Positions 1 through 8,821 of a stretch of DNA of 64,000 bases are shown here, one piece after another. How positions within the stretch are numbered: the stretch's first letter is position 1; every line of letters begins with the position of its first letter. A program made the position numbers and the translations under genes. The stretch is from Endobugula sp965214375 (GTDB lineage: Bacteria > Pseudomonadota > Gammaproteobacteria > Pseudomonadales > Cellvibrionaceae). The stretch is from positions 1,240,001 to 1,304,000 of the forward strand of contig OZ243947.1 in assembly GCA_965214375.1 (NCBI GenBank), in the 5' to 3' direction. The notes under the pieces are model-generated. The model saw only the letters and a program-made list of their open reading frames with translations, did not search any database and was not told where the DNA came from.

Positions 1-651
1 GAAATTAGACACCATCAACAAACCCAAGAACACCATCAAAAAGGCCATCAATACCGCAAAGGGGGTCGATAAAGAAATGTCATGCCATGCCCACACAATA
101 GAGGCAACAATAGCGGCTGACGCCGGACTTGCCAACCCGACAAAAAAGCGCTTATCGGTATAAGCTGTTTGCGTATTAAAACGCGCCAAACGCAGCGCAG
201 CGCACGCTACATAAGCAAAGGAGGCAGCCCAGGCCAGCTTGTCCAGTGACAACAAGCCCCAATTCAACACCACGATTGCGGGCGCAATGCCAAAGGAGAT
301 CATATCTGCCAGACTATCATATTGCAGGCCAAATTCGCTGGCAGTATTGGTTAATCTGGCAATACGCCCATCCAAACCATCAAAAATCATTGCTGCAAAA
401 ATTGCAATCGCCGCCGCCTCAAAATTACCCGACATACTCACAACGACAGCATAAAAACCACTAAATAATGCTCCCGTAGTGAACAGATTAGGCAATAGAT
501 AGACTCCCTTATGCCTGACCTTCTTACCGTCTTCCGAAACCTCTTCGACGTGTTCGTCAACCGGGATAAAACTATCCATTTGAGCCTCTTGCTCAATCGC
601 TTCTTTTTTACTTTGGCCTTTAGAATCCGGTACCGGTTTAATATACGCCAT
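1..651 (-). CDS. pssA: CDP-diacylglycerol-serine O-phosphatidyltransferase, 3' end cut by window edge
   Basis: The reverse strand is open from an ATG at 649-651 to the window edge (217 codons seen, no stop). The enzyme joins CDP-diacylglycerol and L-serine to phosphatidylserine, the precursor of phosphatidylethanolamine, in the inner membrane. The CDP-alcohol phosphotransferase signature is visible: DGLDGRIAR, then EFGLQYDSLAD, matching DG-x2-AR-x8-G-x3-D-x3-D. Hydrophobic segments surround it (LPNLFTTGALFSGFYAVV and further ones downstream). The roughly 45-residue charged N-terminal lead before the first membrane segment is typical of the longer PssA subtype linked to ilvC in Pseudomonas and relatives. 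ilvC lies directly upstream on the same strand, 115 bp away, which agrees with that known linkage. Confidence 0.93.
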   Translation of the reverse strand, partial: MAYIKPVPDSKGQSKKEAIEQEAQMDSFIPVDEHVEEVSEDGKKVRHKGVYLLPNLFTTGALFSGFYAVVVSMSGNFEAAAIAIFAAMIFDGLDGRIARLTNTASEFGLQYDSLADMISFGIAPAIVVLNWGLLSLDKLAWAASFAYVACAALRLARFNTQTAYTDKRFFVGLASPASAAIVASIVWAWHDISLSTPFAVLMAFLMVFLGLLMVSNF

Positions 652-766
652 TAGTTGTCTCGATAGTATTTCATAAAGTAATGATACTCTTAATGACTTA
701 TAAAACAAAATAAAACGCGGGCCAACCAGTAGCACCGAGTTTCAAGAATAAAAAGCTAAAAGAATA

Positions 767-1783
767 TTAGTTTTTGCTTTTATCAATAATTTTTTCTGAA
801 GTAATCCAAGGCATCATCGCACGCAGTTTTTCACCGACTTGCTCAATACCGTGTGCAGCATTATTACGTCGGTAAGCCGTCATGGATGGATAGTTAGTTG
901 CACCTTCCGAAATAAACATCTTCGCATATTCACCATTTTGAATACGCTTTAATGCATTACGCATGGCTTCACGAGATTGCTCATTAATAACCTCAGGACC
1001 GGTCACATACTCACCATATTCCGCATTATTGGAAATAGAGTAGTTCATATCGGCAATGCCGCCCTGATACATCAGATCAACAATCAATTTGAGCTCATGC
1101 AAGCACTCGAAATATGCCATTTCGGGGGCATAACCTGCTTCCACCAACGTGTCGAAACCTGCTTTCACAAGCTCAACTGCGCCACCACACAGAACCGCTT
1201 GCTCACCGAACAAGTCTGTTTCAGTTTCATCTTTAAACGTGGTCTCGATAATACCCGTACGACCACCACCAACGCCTGAAGCATAAGACAGCGCTACCTC
1301 TTTTGCATTACCGGAAGCATCCTGAAAAATCGCGACCAAATCAGGGATACCGCCACCATTAACAAATTCAGAACGTACAGTATGACCCGGTGCTTTCGGT
1401 GCAATCATTATGACATCTAGATCGGCACGTGGAACTACTTGGTTATAGTGAATTGAAAAACCGTGCGCAAATGCCAGCGTCGCACCTTGCTTAATATTCG
1501 GCTCAATCACCTCTTTATATAATTGACCTTGAAACTCGTCTGGAGTCAAAATCATCACAAGATCTGCAGAAGCTACTGCTTCAGGGACTTCGGTCACTTT
1601 CAAACCGTGGGCTTCCGCCTTAGCGACAGAAGATGAACCTGCACGCAAACCGACCGTCACATCAACACCAGAATCTTTGAGATTACACGCATGCGCATGG
1701 CCCTGTGAACCATAACCAATAATGGAGACTTTTTTATCTTTAATAATCGACAGATCACAATCTTTATCGTAATAAACTTGCAT
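767..1783 (-). CDS. ilvC: Ketol-acid reductoisomerase (NADP+), class I
   Basis: This 338-residue protein has the normal length of short (class I) KARI. It performs the second common step of valine, leucine and isoleucine synthesis: Mg2+-dependent alkyl migration and NADPH reduction of acetolactate or acetohydroxybutyrate. The N-terminal Rossmann motif is visible (IIGYGSQGHAHACNLKDSG), followed by LTPDEFQ and the KAPGHTVRSEF segment. The C-terminal knotted domain holds metal-binding acids in TDLFGEQAVLCGG and FECLHELKLIVDLMYQGG. The start is the ATG preceding QVYYDKDCDLS, the usual family start. It faces ilvY divergently, as in E. coli, so induction by acetolactate through IlvY is likely. Confidence 0.97.
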   Translation of the reverse strand: MQVYYDKDCDLSIIKDKKVSIIGYGSQGHAHACNLKDSGVDVTVGLRAGSSSVAKAEAHGLKVTEVPEAVASADLVMILTPDEFQGQLYKEVIEPNIKQGATLAFAHGFSIHYNQVVPRADLDVIMIAPKAPGHTVRSEFVNGGGIPDLVAIFQDASGNAKEVALSYASGVGGGRTGIIETTFKDETETDLFGEQAVLCGGAVELVKAGFDTLVEAGYAPEMAYFECLHELKLIVDLMYQGGIADMNYSISNNAEYGEYVTGPEVINEQSREAMRNALKRIQNGEYAKMFISEGATNYPSMTAYRRNNAAHGIEQVGEKLRAMMPWITSEKIIDKSKN

Positions 1784-1820
1784 GATAATTTACCCTTTAG
1801 CATAAACTTGAATGATGCGG

Positions 1821-1888
1821 ATTATAGGGAATGCACTCTGTTGCGTAAAATGATATATTTGAAAGATATTATTTCGATTATTGCAACA
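1821..1888 (-). promoter_or_regulatory. ilvC promoter with putative IlvY operator
   Basis: Reading toward ilvC there is a perfect TATAAT -10 box (1821-1826) with a poor -35 region, as expected for an activator-dependent promoter. Overlapping the -35 position is an inverted repeat with half-sites TGTTGC (1839-1844) and GCAACA (1883-1888), separated by AT-rich DNA. LysR-type activators such as IlvY bind two sites of this kind upstream of their target. Assignment to IlvY rests on position and the divergent gene pair, not on a known consensus. Confidence 0.55.
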
Positions 1889-1904
1889 CATATTTAGGTT
1901 TGCA

Positions 1905-2039
1905 GGTATAGCTATTTAGAACACGCATAAATACATCCCTGTAGCTCGTTGCCCTCCATGGACGGAGGGTACATCGAAAACGCAGGAGCAGTGTTCGTGT
2001 AAAGCATCTCTGCCTCCAACGGTTCTAAATAGCTATACC
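1905..2039. repeat. Dispersed inverted-arm repeat, copy 1
   Basis: An 18-bp perfect inverted repeat (1905-1922 and 2022-2039, GGTATAGCTATTTAGAAC and its complement) bounds a core that recurs at 44928-45061 and, in shorter form and opposite orientation, at 14671-14763. The shared core includes CGCATAAATACATCC, a CCCTCC/GGAGGG hairpin around CCATGG, and ACATCGAAAACGCAGGAGC. The arms differ in sequence between copies, yet stay complementary within each copy. It sits between the putative IlvY operator and ilvY, lengthening that divergent intergenic region. No coding capacity is visible. Confidence 0.85.
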
Positions 2040-2077
2040 CACAACTCTAAAAACATAGATACCAAATAAAGAAAACT

Positions 2078-2932
2078 ATGGATAACCGCAGCTTACAATT
2101 ATTCTTACACCTCTGTGAAACTTTACATTTTGGCCGCACCAGTCAGGCCATGCATCTAAGTCCTTCGGCATTAACTCGCAATATCCAGCAACTGGAAGAA
2201 GAACTGGATAGCCCATTATTTGAGCGCGATAATCGGTCCGTAAAACTGACTCGCGAAGGTGAATTATTCCAATCCTATGCCAAAGAGTCGCTGGGATTGT
2301 GGCAGCATTTGCGACAATCGCTCATGGAAGAAACGCAAGAGCTTCAAGGTGAGATTCGCATTTATTGCTCGGTCACTGCCAGCTACAGTTTTCTTCACGC
2401 TATTCTTGATGATTTCCGCAAAGCACACCCCAAAATTGCTATTACCCTTCGCACCGGAGATTCTGAAAACGCTATACAGTATATTTTGGAAGACGACGAC
2501 GATCTCGCCATTGGCGCACGCCCAGACAGGCTTCCCGGCAAACTGGATTTCAAGCGCATTGCTACTTCACCATTGGTGATGATTGCACCACGCGAAAACG
2601 CACGTCATAACATCTGGGAAAAAGCGCCTCTTATCATTGCTGAAAAGGGATTAATTCGTAAACGTGTGGACGGCTGGTTTCAAAACAAAAGTATCAAACC
2701 GGAAATTTATGCGCAGGTATCGGGCAATGAAGCGATTGTGAGCATGGTTAGCCTGGGTTTTGGTATTGGCGTGGTTCCTAAAATTGTACTGGATAATAGC
2801 CCTTTGGCAGGATTGGTGCGGGAGGTTCAACATAGCCCACCATTAGAATCTATTGATGTTGGCCTGTTTGCACAAAAGAAACGCCTGCAAAACCCTATCG
2901 TACAAGCGTTGTGGGATTCACTGATCACGTAG
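2078..2932 (+). CDS. ilvY: LysR-family transcriptional activator of ilvC
   Basis: A 284-residue LysR-type regulator. The N-terminal winged helix-turn-helix is seen in residues about 1-60 (LQLFLHLCETLHFGRTSQAMHLSPSALTRNIQQLEEEL). The remainder is a periplasmic-binding-protein-like effector domain (SVTASYSFLHAILDDF, SLGFGIGVVPKIVLD). IlvY in other gammaproteobacteria activates ilvC on binding acetolactate or acetohydroxybutyrate. Divergent placement from ilvC is the main support for naming this paralog among LysR proteins. The ATG at 2078 begins MDNRSLQLFLHLCETLHFGR, the usual IlvY start. A repeat element lies 39 bp upstream and may affect its promoter. Confidence 0.9.
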   Translation: MDNRSLQLFLHLCETLHFGRTSQAMHLSPSALTRNIQQLEEELDSPLFERDNRSVKLTREGELFQSYAKESLGLWQHLRQSLMEETQELQGEIRIYCSVTASYSFLHAILDDFRKAHPKIAITLRTGDSENAIQYILEDDDDLAIGARPDRLPGKLDFKRIATSPLVMIAPRENARHNIWEKAPLIIAEKGLIRKRVDGWFQNKSIKPEIYAQVSGNEAIVSMVSLGFGIGVVPKIVLDNSPLAGLVREVQHSPPLESIDVGLFAQKKRLQNPIVQALWDSLIT

Positions 2933-2987
2933 GCGAACTTCCCAAGTACTCGGGAGTCTATACGATAAAGTAATCACTAGCAGACGT

Positions 2988-3119
2988 ATGGCATTTTCAA
3001 AACACCACAAGATATCACTGGCAATATTACTCTTACTATTGTGTTCATCAGCAACCAGCGTTGCAACACCAGAGGGCTCACTGGATGAGCAACATACCAA
3101 TGTGTGTTTAAACAATTAG
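2988..3119 (+). CDS. Possible 43-residue secreted peptide, or a gene remnant
   Basis: A short ORF between ilvY and tilS starts at ATG 2988 and ends with TAG at 3117-3119. The product begins MAFSKHHKISLAILLLLLCS, a basic start followed by a leucine-rich hydrophobic core and a plausible signal peptidase site after SATSVA. Only about 17 residues would remain after cleavage, including one cysteine. No obvious Shine-Dalgarno sequence precedes it. It could be a genuine small exported peptide, or the leftover signal sequence of a larger gene that has been lost. I do not recognise a family. Confidence 0.3.
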   Translation: MAFSKHHKISLAILLLLLCSSATSVATPEGSLDEQHTNVCLNN

Positions 3120-3132
3120 ATATCGAAACTGA

Positions 3133-4491
3133 TTAAAGACCTTCAATACTCCAAGATACGTTAACCACCTGAACATCTTGAGGCACCCCTTCACTTTCGA
3201 AACCTTTATTTACCCATAAGTCCCCGACAGCAACCAGTTCATCACCAGAATAGATCAAGGGAACACGGTCACGCAACCAAGTCTCTAACTGATATTCCTG
3301 CAGTAATTTTTTTACCGTTTGTGATTGCTGTCTGTTTTGTGGCGTACAACGCTCACCACCTTTTCGCCAACCAATGGTGTAGTCTGCTTTTATTAACGTA
3401 ATAAGATGCTCTGCAGTATCCAACGATAATATCCCCGCGGATCCCAACGCGAGTGTATGCGCTGCATCCCATTGATAAACACTATCGCCTTCCATAAACG
3501 CTGGCAGTGATGGCATCATATAAAAACGGCCCGAAAACTGCCTGACTTCATGTTTTTTCCAACACACGCATGCCGAGCTCAATGTTGCCGATGCAGAAAA
3601 AAATTGCTGCTGTATTTGTTCCAGATGTGTTTCTTCCAGTATCGGGTAACCCAGCGTTTCACACCAATAACGTAATACATTATTTCTGCGTACATATGAC
3701 CAGCGTCCTAATTCAGACAAACATATACTGAAACCCCAACGCCCTTTTCTTTCATCTAGTAATTGCATATCCTGTTGCGCAAACTCTACCAATAAATCAT
3801 CGGTTTGCTGCATTCGGCGAGCGGTATTCACCAATTGCCCTGACACGGAAGGCCAGCGTTTACCCAGTAATGGAAAAAGGTGATGTCGCAAAAAATTACG
3901 GTCATAATTGTCAGATTGGTTACTATCATCGTCTACCCATGCTAGCTGATGCTGTTGTGCGTAAGACAAAATGGTTTCTTTCGTAACCGTCAATAACGGT
4001 CTTAATAATAACCCCTGCCCTAACATCCGATGTGCACGCATAGCCGACAAACCTCGAGCACCAGCTCCACGCAACAAGCGTAATATCACTGTTTCAGCCT
4101 GATCTTGTTGATGCTGTCCCAGCAACAAAGCATCATCAGGCAGTAAAAAAGACTCAAACACCGCATAACGGGCTTCACGCGCAGCGGCCTCAACCCCCTT
4201 ACCTGATAACTCAACATTCACCGCAAAAGAAACACACTCAGCCCCTAATTCGTGGGTCACATGTTGGCAGTGCACCTGCCAATCGGCGGCGTACTCTGAT
4301 AACTGGTGGTTCACATGGAGAGCAATGATGGGCAATGGTTGCGGGAGTTGTCGATTTACCTTACATAACGCATGCAGCAATACCGTTGAATCTACGCCCC
4401 CGCTATAGGCAACGACCCAGCGCCTTACCGGATAATTCAATGACTGACCTGATACCAACTGATCGGAAATATGCGCTAAAATATCATTCAA
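3133..4491 (-). CDS. tilS: tRNA(Ile)-lysidine synthetase
   Basis: A 452-residue enzyme that attaches lysine to C34 of the CAU-anticodon isoleucine tRNA using ATP, so that the tRNA reads AUA codons. The N-terminal PP-loop is clear (VVAYSGGVDSTVLLHAL, residues about 26-42). Further family segments follow: LLLGQHQQDQAETVILRLLRGAGARGLSAM and WVDDDSNQSDNYDRNFLRHHLFP. The C-terminal substrate-binding domain ends with a segment matching the family (WLRDRVPLIYSGDELVAVGDLWV). Length is normal. It is divergent from the downstream peptidase gene, with about 60 bp between starts. Confidence 0.95.
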   Translation of the reverse strand: MNDILAHISDQLVSGQSLNYPVRRWVVAYSGGVDSTVLLHALCKVNRQLPQPLPIIALHVNHQLSEYAADWQVHCQHVTHELGAECVSFAVNVELSGKGVEAAAREARYAVFESFLLPDDALLLGQHQQDQAETVILRLLRGAGARGLSAMRAHRMLGQGLLLRPLLTVTKETILSYAQQHQLAWVDDDSNQSDNYDRNFLRHHLFPLLGKRWPSVSGQLVNTARRMQQTDDLLVEFAQQDMQLLDERKGRWGFSICLSELGRWSYVRRNNVLRYWCETLGYPILEETHLEQIQQQFFSASATLSSACVCWKKHEVRQFSGRFYMMPSLPAFMEGDSVYQWDAAHTLALGSAGILSLDTAEHLITLIKADYTIGWRKGGERCTPQNRQQSQTVKKLLQEYQLETWLRDRVPLIYSGDELVAVGDLWVNKGFESEGVPQDVQVVNVSWSIEGL

Positions 4492-4552
4492 GATTAATTC
4501 ACACTCTACTTTTTGGTCTCTATTTTACGGTAATCACCAGAGAAATCTATTC

Positions 4553-6550
4553 ATGAGCTCTTCTAAAACTATTGCGCCTTACGGAAGCTGGCTATCGCCC
4601 TTTAGCAGCACCCAAATCACACAGAAAAGTGTTCGACTCAGCGAGCCACAACTGGATCAGGAATACTGTTATTGGCTGGAACAACGCCCACAAGAAAAAG
4701 GCCGCAGTGTCATCATACGCCAAAAATTGAGCAACTCTGACAACTCTCCTGAAGAAGTCACCCCCAAAGCATTCAATGTACACTCTCGTATTCACGAATA
4801 TGGTGGCGGTAATTATCTCGCCCACAAAGGCATCATCTATTTTGTTAACGCACAAGATCAACGTGTTTATCAACTAGACAGCAACAAAAAAAAATCACCT
4901 CAAGCACTGTCCCCTGAAGGTAATTACCGGTATGCCGATTTTTGTATTGACGAAAAGCGACAACAATTGATTTGTGCTTGCGAAATTTATCAAGATGACA
5001 AAGAACCTCAAAGTAATATTATCAGCCTCAAGCTTGATGGCTCCTCCACCGTTGGCTTTAACATACTGGCCTTTGGTAACGATTTTTATTCGCACCCTCG
5101 ACTCTCTCCCGAGCACGACAAACTATCTTGGCTCAGTTGGGACCACCCCAACATGCCATGGGACAGCAGTGAATGCTGGATTGCTGACTTTAATAGCTTT
5201 GGTATGTTACACAAACATCGTAAAGTCGCTGGCGGCACACATATCGATACCGATACTCGACAAGAGACCGGAGAGTCCATTTTTCAACCACAGTGGTCGC
5301 CCACTGGCGAATTATTATTTGTTTCTGATCGTACCAACTGGTGGAATCTGTATTCATATAATACCTATAACAAACATATTGAAGCACTGACCAATATGGA
5401 GGCCGAATTTGCGACACCACAGTGGGTATTCGGCATGTCGACATATGGCTTTATTAACAGCTACACCCTGTTGTGCACTTACACACAACAGGGCACATGG
5501 TTTTTAGCAACCATCGACTTAATGTCTCACACACTAAAAACATTACCTCTTCCTTTTACACATATTGAGGCTATGTATTGTCAAGACGACAGTGATAGCG
5601 CCGTGTTTATTGGTTCCCATGCAACCGCAGGTTCGGCCATTATTCATTGGACACAAGATGAATGGAAAATCCTTGCTCGCAGCTCAACCGAACAACACTC
5701 ATCGGAAGATATCGCGGTTGCAGACAATATCACCTTTAATAACTCAGCCAATGAAGTCAGCCATGGATTTTTTTACGCTCCCGCAAACAGTCAGTTTCAG
5801 GACGAAGAGCATGCAAAACCACCGTTAATTGTGATGTGTCACGGAGGCCCCACTGGCAGCACATCGCCGTCATTAAATAGTAAAGTACAATATTGGACCA
5901 GCCGGGGCTTTGCGGTCTTTGATATCAATTACAGCGGCAGTACGGGCTATGGACGCGAATATCGCCGTCGCCTTTATGGTCAATGGGGTCTTAAAGATGT
6001 CGACGATATTGTTTGTGGCGTCAAACATTTGATAACACAAGGACGAGTTCATCCAGAGCAAGTGGCCATCCGAGGCAGCAGCGCGGGTGGTTATTCCGTA
6101 TTGGCGGCGTTATGTTTCAGCGATATTTTTAAAGCCGGAACCAGCCTTTATGGCATAGGTGATCTTAGCGCATTGGCAGAGGATACCCATAAATTTGAAT
6201 CTCGCTATTGTGACCAGCTTGTTGGCAAGTATCCGGAAGAACGTAGGATTTATGAACAGCGCTCACCGATCAATCACATCGAAAAACTCAATTGCCCGGT
6301 TTTATTTTTACAAGGTTTGGAAGATAAAGTGGTGCCTCCCATGCAAGCTGAAAAAATGGTCAACGCCTTACATAACAAAGCGATTCCCGTCGCCTATATT
6401 ACGTTTCCTGAAGAAGGCCATGGCTTTCGACAAGCAGACAATATTCGTTACTCTATTGAGGCCGAATATGCTTTCTATAGCCATATCTTTGCGCTTCAAC
6501 CTCAAGAAACTCTACCAACTATTCCATTTTTTTCCGGTGAAGAAAACTGA
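4553..6550 (+). CDS. S9 family prolyl oligopeptidase-like peptidase (dipeptidyl/acylaminoacyl peptidase type)
   Basis: A 665-residue cytosolic serine peptidase with the two-domain prolyl oligopeptidase plan. The N-terminal half has beta-propeller-like repeats (HSRIHEYGGGNYLAH, HPRLSPEHDKLSWLSWDHPNMPWD, FQPQWSPTGELLFVSD). The C-terminal alpha/beta hydrolase has HGGPTG for the oxyanion region, the nucleophile in RGSSAGGYS near residue 508, an acid in LEDKVVPP near 589 and the catalytic histidine in PEEGHGF near 622. No signal peptide is seen. It overlaps greB by one base (TGATG), so the two are probably cotranscribed. Substrate preference cannot be read from the sequence. Confidence 0.92.
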   Translation: MSSSKTIAPYGSWLSPFSSTQITQKSVRLSEPQLDQEYCYWLEQRPQEKGRSVIIRQKLSNSDNSPEEVTPKAFNVHSRIHEYGGGNYLAHKGIIYFVNAQDQRVYQLDSNKKKSPQALSPEGNYRYADFCIDEKRQQLICACEIYQDDKEPQSNIISLKLDGSSTVGFNILAFGNDFYSHPRLSPEHDKLSWLSWDHPNMPWDSSECWIADFNSFGMLHKHRKVAGGTHIDTDTRQETGESIFQPQWSPTGELLFVSDRTNWWNLYSYNTYNKHIEALTNMEAEFATPQWVFGMSTYGFINSYTLLCTYTQQGTWFLATIDLMSHTLKTLPLPFTHIEAMYCQDDSDSAVFIGSHATAGSAIIHWTQDEWKILARSSTEQHSSEDIAVADNITFNNSANEVSHGFFYAPANSQFQDEEHAKPPLIVMCHGGPTGSTSPSLNSKVQYWTSRGFAVFDINYSGSTGYGREYRRRLYGQWGLKDVDDIVCGVKHLITQGRVHPEQVAIRGSSAGGYSVLAALCFSDIFKAGTSLYGIGDLSALAEDTHKFESRYCDQLVGKYPEERRIYEQRSPINHIEKLNCPVLFLQGLEDKVVPPMQAEKMVNALHNKAIPVAYITFPEEGHGFRQADNIRYSIEAEYAFYSHIFALQPQETLPTIPFFSGEEN

Positions 6551-7050
6551 TGGGACGTTGGCGACCACCTAGAGAGAAAGGCTCACCCTATATCACTACC
6601 GAAGGCGCTGAACGCTTACAGGCTGAACTGAAGCACTTGTGCAAAGTAGAGCGTCCACAAGTGACTGATGCCGTTCATGAAGCGGCAAAAAATGGTGACC
6701 GCTCAGAAAATGGTGATTATATTTATGGCAAAAAGCGCCTGCGTGAAATTGATAGCCGTGTGCGCTTTCTCACCAAACGCCTCGATGACTTAATTATTGT
6801 TGACAGGATTCCCGACGATACCAACACCGTTTACTTTGGCGCTTGGGTGACTCTGGCGGATGATGATGACAATACACTCTGCTATCAAATTGTTGGACCC
6901 GATGAATTCGACATAAAACAAGGCAAAATCAGCATGGATTCACCCATTGCTAAAGCACTACTTAAAAAAAATTTAGACGATGAAGTCGCCATACAAACAC
7001 CAGAGAAGACAAATACTTTTACGATTATTGATATTTGTTATCAGTCTTGA
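6550..7050 (+). CDS. greB: Transcription elongation factor GreB
   Basis: The 166-residue protein matches GreB in size. GreB enters the secondary channel of RNA polymerase and stimulates cleavage of backtracked RNA. The N-terminal antiparallel coiled coil carries the acidic tip (NGDRSENGDYIYGKKRLREID), and the C-terminal FKBP-like domain follows (VYFGAWVTLADDDDN to SPIAKALLKKNLDDEV). The start PPREKGSPYITTEGAERLQAEL is the usual GreB N-terminus. The ATG overlaps the stop of the peptidase gene. It is followed by convergent pseudogene DNA. Confidence 0.95.
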   Translation: MGRWRPPREKGSPYITTEGAERLQAELKHLCKVERPQVTDAVHEAAKNGDRSENGDYIYGKKRLREIDSRVRFLTKRLDDLIIVDRIPDDTNTVYFGAWVTLADDDDNTLCYQIVGPDEFDIKQGKISMDSPIAKALLKKNLDDEVAIQTPEKTNTFTIIDICYQS

Positions 7051-7080
7051 TAATAGCACATACTAGTATAAGGCTTTCAC

Positions 7081-8282
7081 TTACAACACCTTAAGCAATG
7101 ACTGAACCACGTAATCCATATTCTTGTGGCTTAAACCTGCCACATTGATTCGGCTGGAGTTGACCATATAAATACTGTGCTGCTATTTTATATGCTGCAC
7201 TTGTTGAGGGCTAATTCCCAAAACTGAAAACATGCCTTTTTCATTTTGAATATAATCAAAACGTGAACCCGCGCCCGCCGCTTGCAACTTACCCAAAAAC
7301 TGTGAACGCAAATCAAAAATACGCTCACGCATGGCTGTTAACTCATTCAGCCATTGCGTTGTTAAAGCATCGTTATTTAAAATAATATCCACCAGTGCAG
7401 CACCATGATTTGGCGGCATAGAATAAATACCGCGAGCCGCACTCAATCATTGGCCGTGACTTACGTTAGCTGCAGTGACATCTTTACCAATCACCATAAC
7501 AGCGCCCACACGCTCACGGTAAAGACCAAAGTTTTTGGAACAAGAAAAAGCAATAATCATTTCCGGGCAGTGTTCCGCCAAGTAACGCAAACCCTGAACA
7601 TCCTCTTCAATCCCATCACCCAAGCCTTGATAAGCAATATCGACAAAAGGAACTGCCGCCTTCTCATTTAATAAGGCCGCAACCGCTTGCCATTGCTGCT
7701 GATTCAAATCTGCACCGGAGGGGTTATGGCAACAACCATGCAGCAAGACTAAATCGCCGCTATTGATGCTTGCCAAGCCCGTCATCATGGCATCAAAATC
7801 CAGCGTATGTGTCACATGATCGTAGTAAGGATATTCTTTAATCTCCAAACCACACCCAGCTAATAAAGGAATATGATTCGCCCATGTTGGCGTGGACACC
7901 CAAACCACGACTTTCTGACCCGTGGCCTGTTGGCAGCGGGCAATTAAATGCCCCGACAGATTTAACGCCCCACAGCCACCAGGCGTTTGTACGCTGGTGA
8001 TGCGTTGTTCATTAAGCACTGGATGATTGTCACCCAATATCAAGCGTGCCATAGAATCTTTAAACCTAGCCAAGCCTGCAGGCCCCACGTAAGTTTTGGT
8101 TGGCTCCTGCTCATGCCACTGTTGCTGTGCCGCCAATACGGCCTGCATAATGGGCGTATTGCCCGTTTCATCCTTGTAAACATCGCACCCAAGTCAACTT
8201 TGTCCGGGTTACTATCCGCATTACACTCAAGCACCAGACTCAAGATAGGGTCCACACCAATAGGCTCTAATGATTCAAACAT
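7081..8282 (-). pseudogene. Aromatic/aspartate aminotransferase, inactivated
   Basis: Joined fragments reconstruct a class I PLP aminotransferase like TyrB/AspC. The N-terminus reads MFESLEPIGVDPILSLVLEC; then a one-base deletion near 8190 (after PDKVDLG) shifts the frame away from the expected VYKDETGNTPIMQAV. The central part is open, with HGCCHNPSGADL and SCSKNFGLYRERVG (the PLP lysine in SKNFG). An in-frame TGA at 7444-7446 interrupts SHGQ/LSAARGIYSMPPNHG, and an in-frame TAG near 7180 interrupts QHIK/QHSIYMVNSSRINVAG. Reading through gives a normal C-terminus, LLKVL, with TAA at 7081-7083. Three separate lesions argue for a dead gene. The reaction was probably transamination of aromatic amino acids or aspartate with 2-oxoglutarate. 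Confidence 0.9.
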
Positions 8283-8325
8283 CTCACTTCCTTTAACACT
8301 CTGACAACCAACGCAAACAACACAC

Positions 8326-8820
8326 TTATAACACTAAAGTTTTCTCACCACGGCTGATACCACACACACCAGTACGCACAACCTCAAGCACAACCGCCTC
8401 ACCCACCGCCTGAATAAATGCCGTTAGCTTGTCATTGTCACCCACCAACTGTACGGTATAAATATTCGGTGTCACATCGACAATTTGCCCACGGAAAATA
8501 TCAACACTACGTTTGATTTCTTCACGTGCGCCGCCAACGGCTTTTAGTTTAATGAGCATTAATTCACGCTCAACATACGCAGATTCTGTTAACTCAACCA
8601 GTTTAATCACATCAATAATTTTGTGCAGGTTCTTGGTAATCTGCTCAATTTTTTGATCATTACCTATGGTGGTTAAGGTCAGACGTGAAATAGTGGTGTC
8701 TTCCGTGGGTGCCACATTCAACGACTCGATATTGTAACCACGCTGGGAAAACAAACCGACAACACGTGACAGCGCACCCGGGGCATTTTCCATTAATATA
8801 GAAATGACTCGCTTATTCAT
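8326..8820 (-). CDS. ilvH: Acetolactate synthase, small regulatory subunit
   Basis: A 164-residue ACT-domain protein that gives valine feedback control and full activity to the catalytic subunit IlvI. The N-terminal ACT domain is typical (ISILMENAPGALSRVVGLFSQRG cut short here: residues 6-28, then YNIESLNVAPTED). The C-terminal half ends RTGVCGISRGEKTLVL, the family ending. It starts one base after the ilvI stop, so translation is coupled. I use ilvH because the pair looks like the ilvIH type; ilvN would be an equivalent label. Confidence 0.96.
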   Translation of the reverse strand: MNKRVISILMENAPGALSRVVGLFSQRGYNIESLNVAPTEDTTISRLTLTTIGNDQKIEQITKNLHKIIDVIKLVELTESAYVERELMLIKLKAVGGAREEIKRSVDIFRGQIVDVTPNIYTVQLVGDNDKLTAFIQAVGEAVVLEVVRTGVCGISRGEKTLVL

Positions 8821-8821
8821 C

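Noticed and set aside
1905..2039. Insertion sequence or attC site
   Set aside because: The element has no coding capacity and its arms are not shared between copies as IS ends would be. It also lacks the attC core-site pattern.
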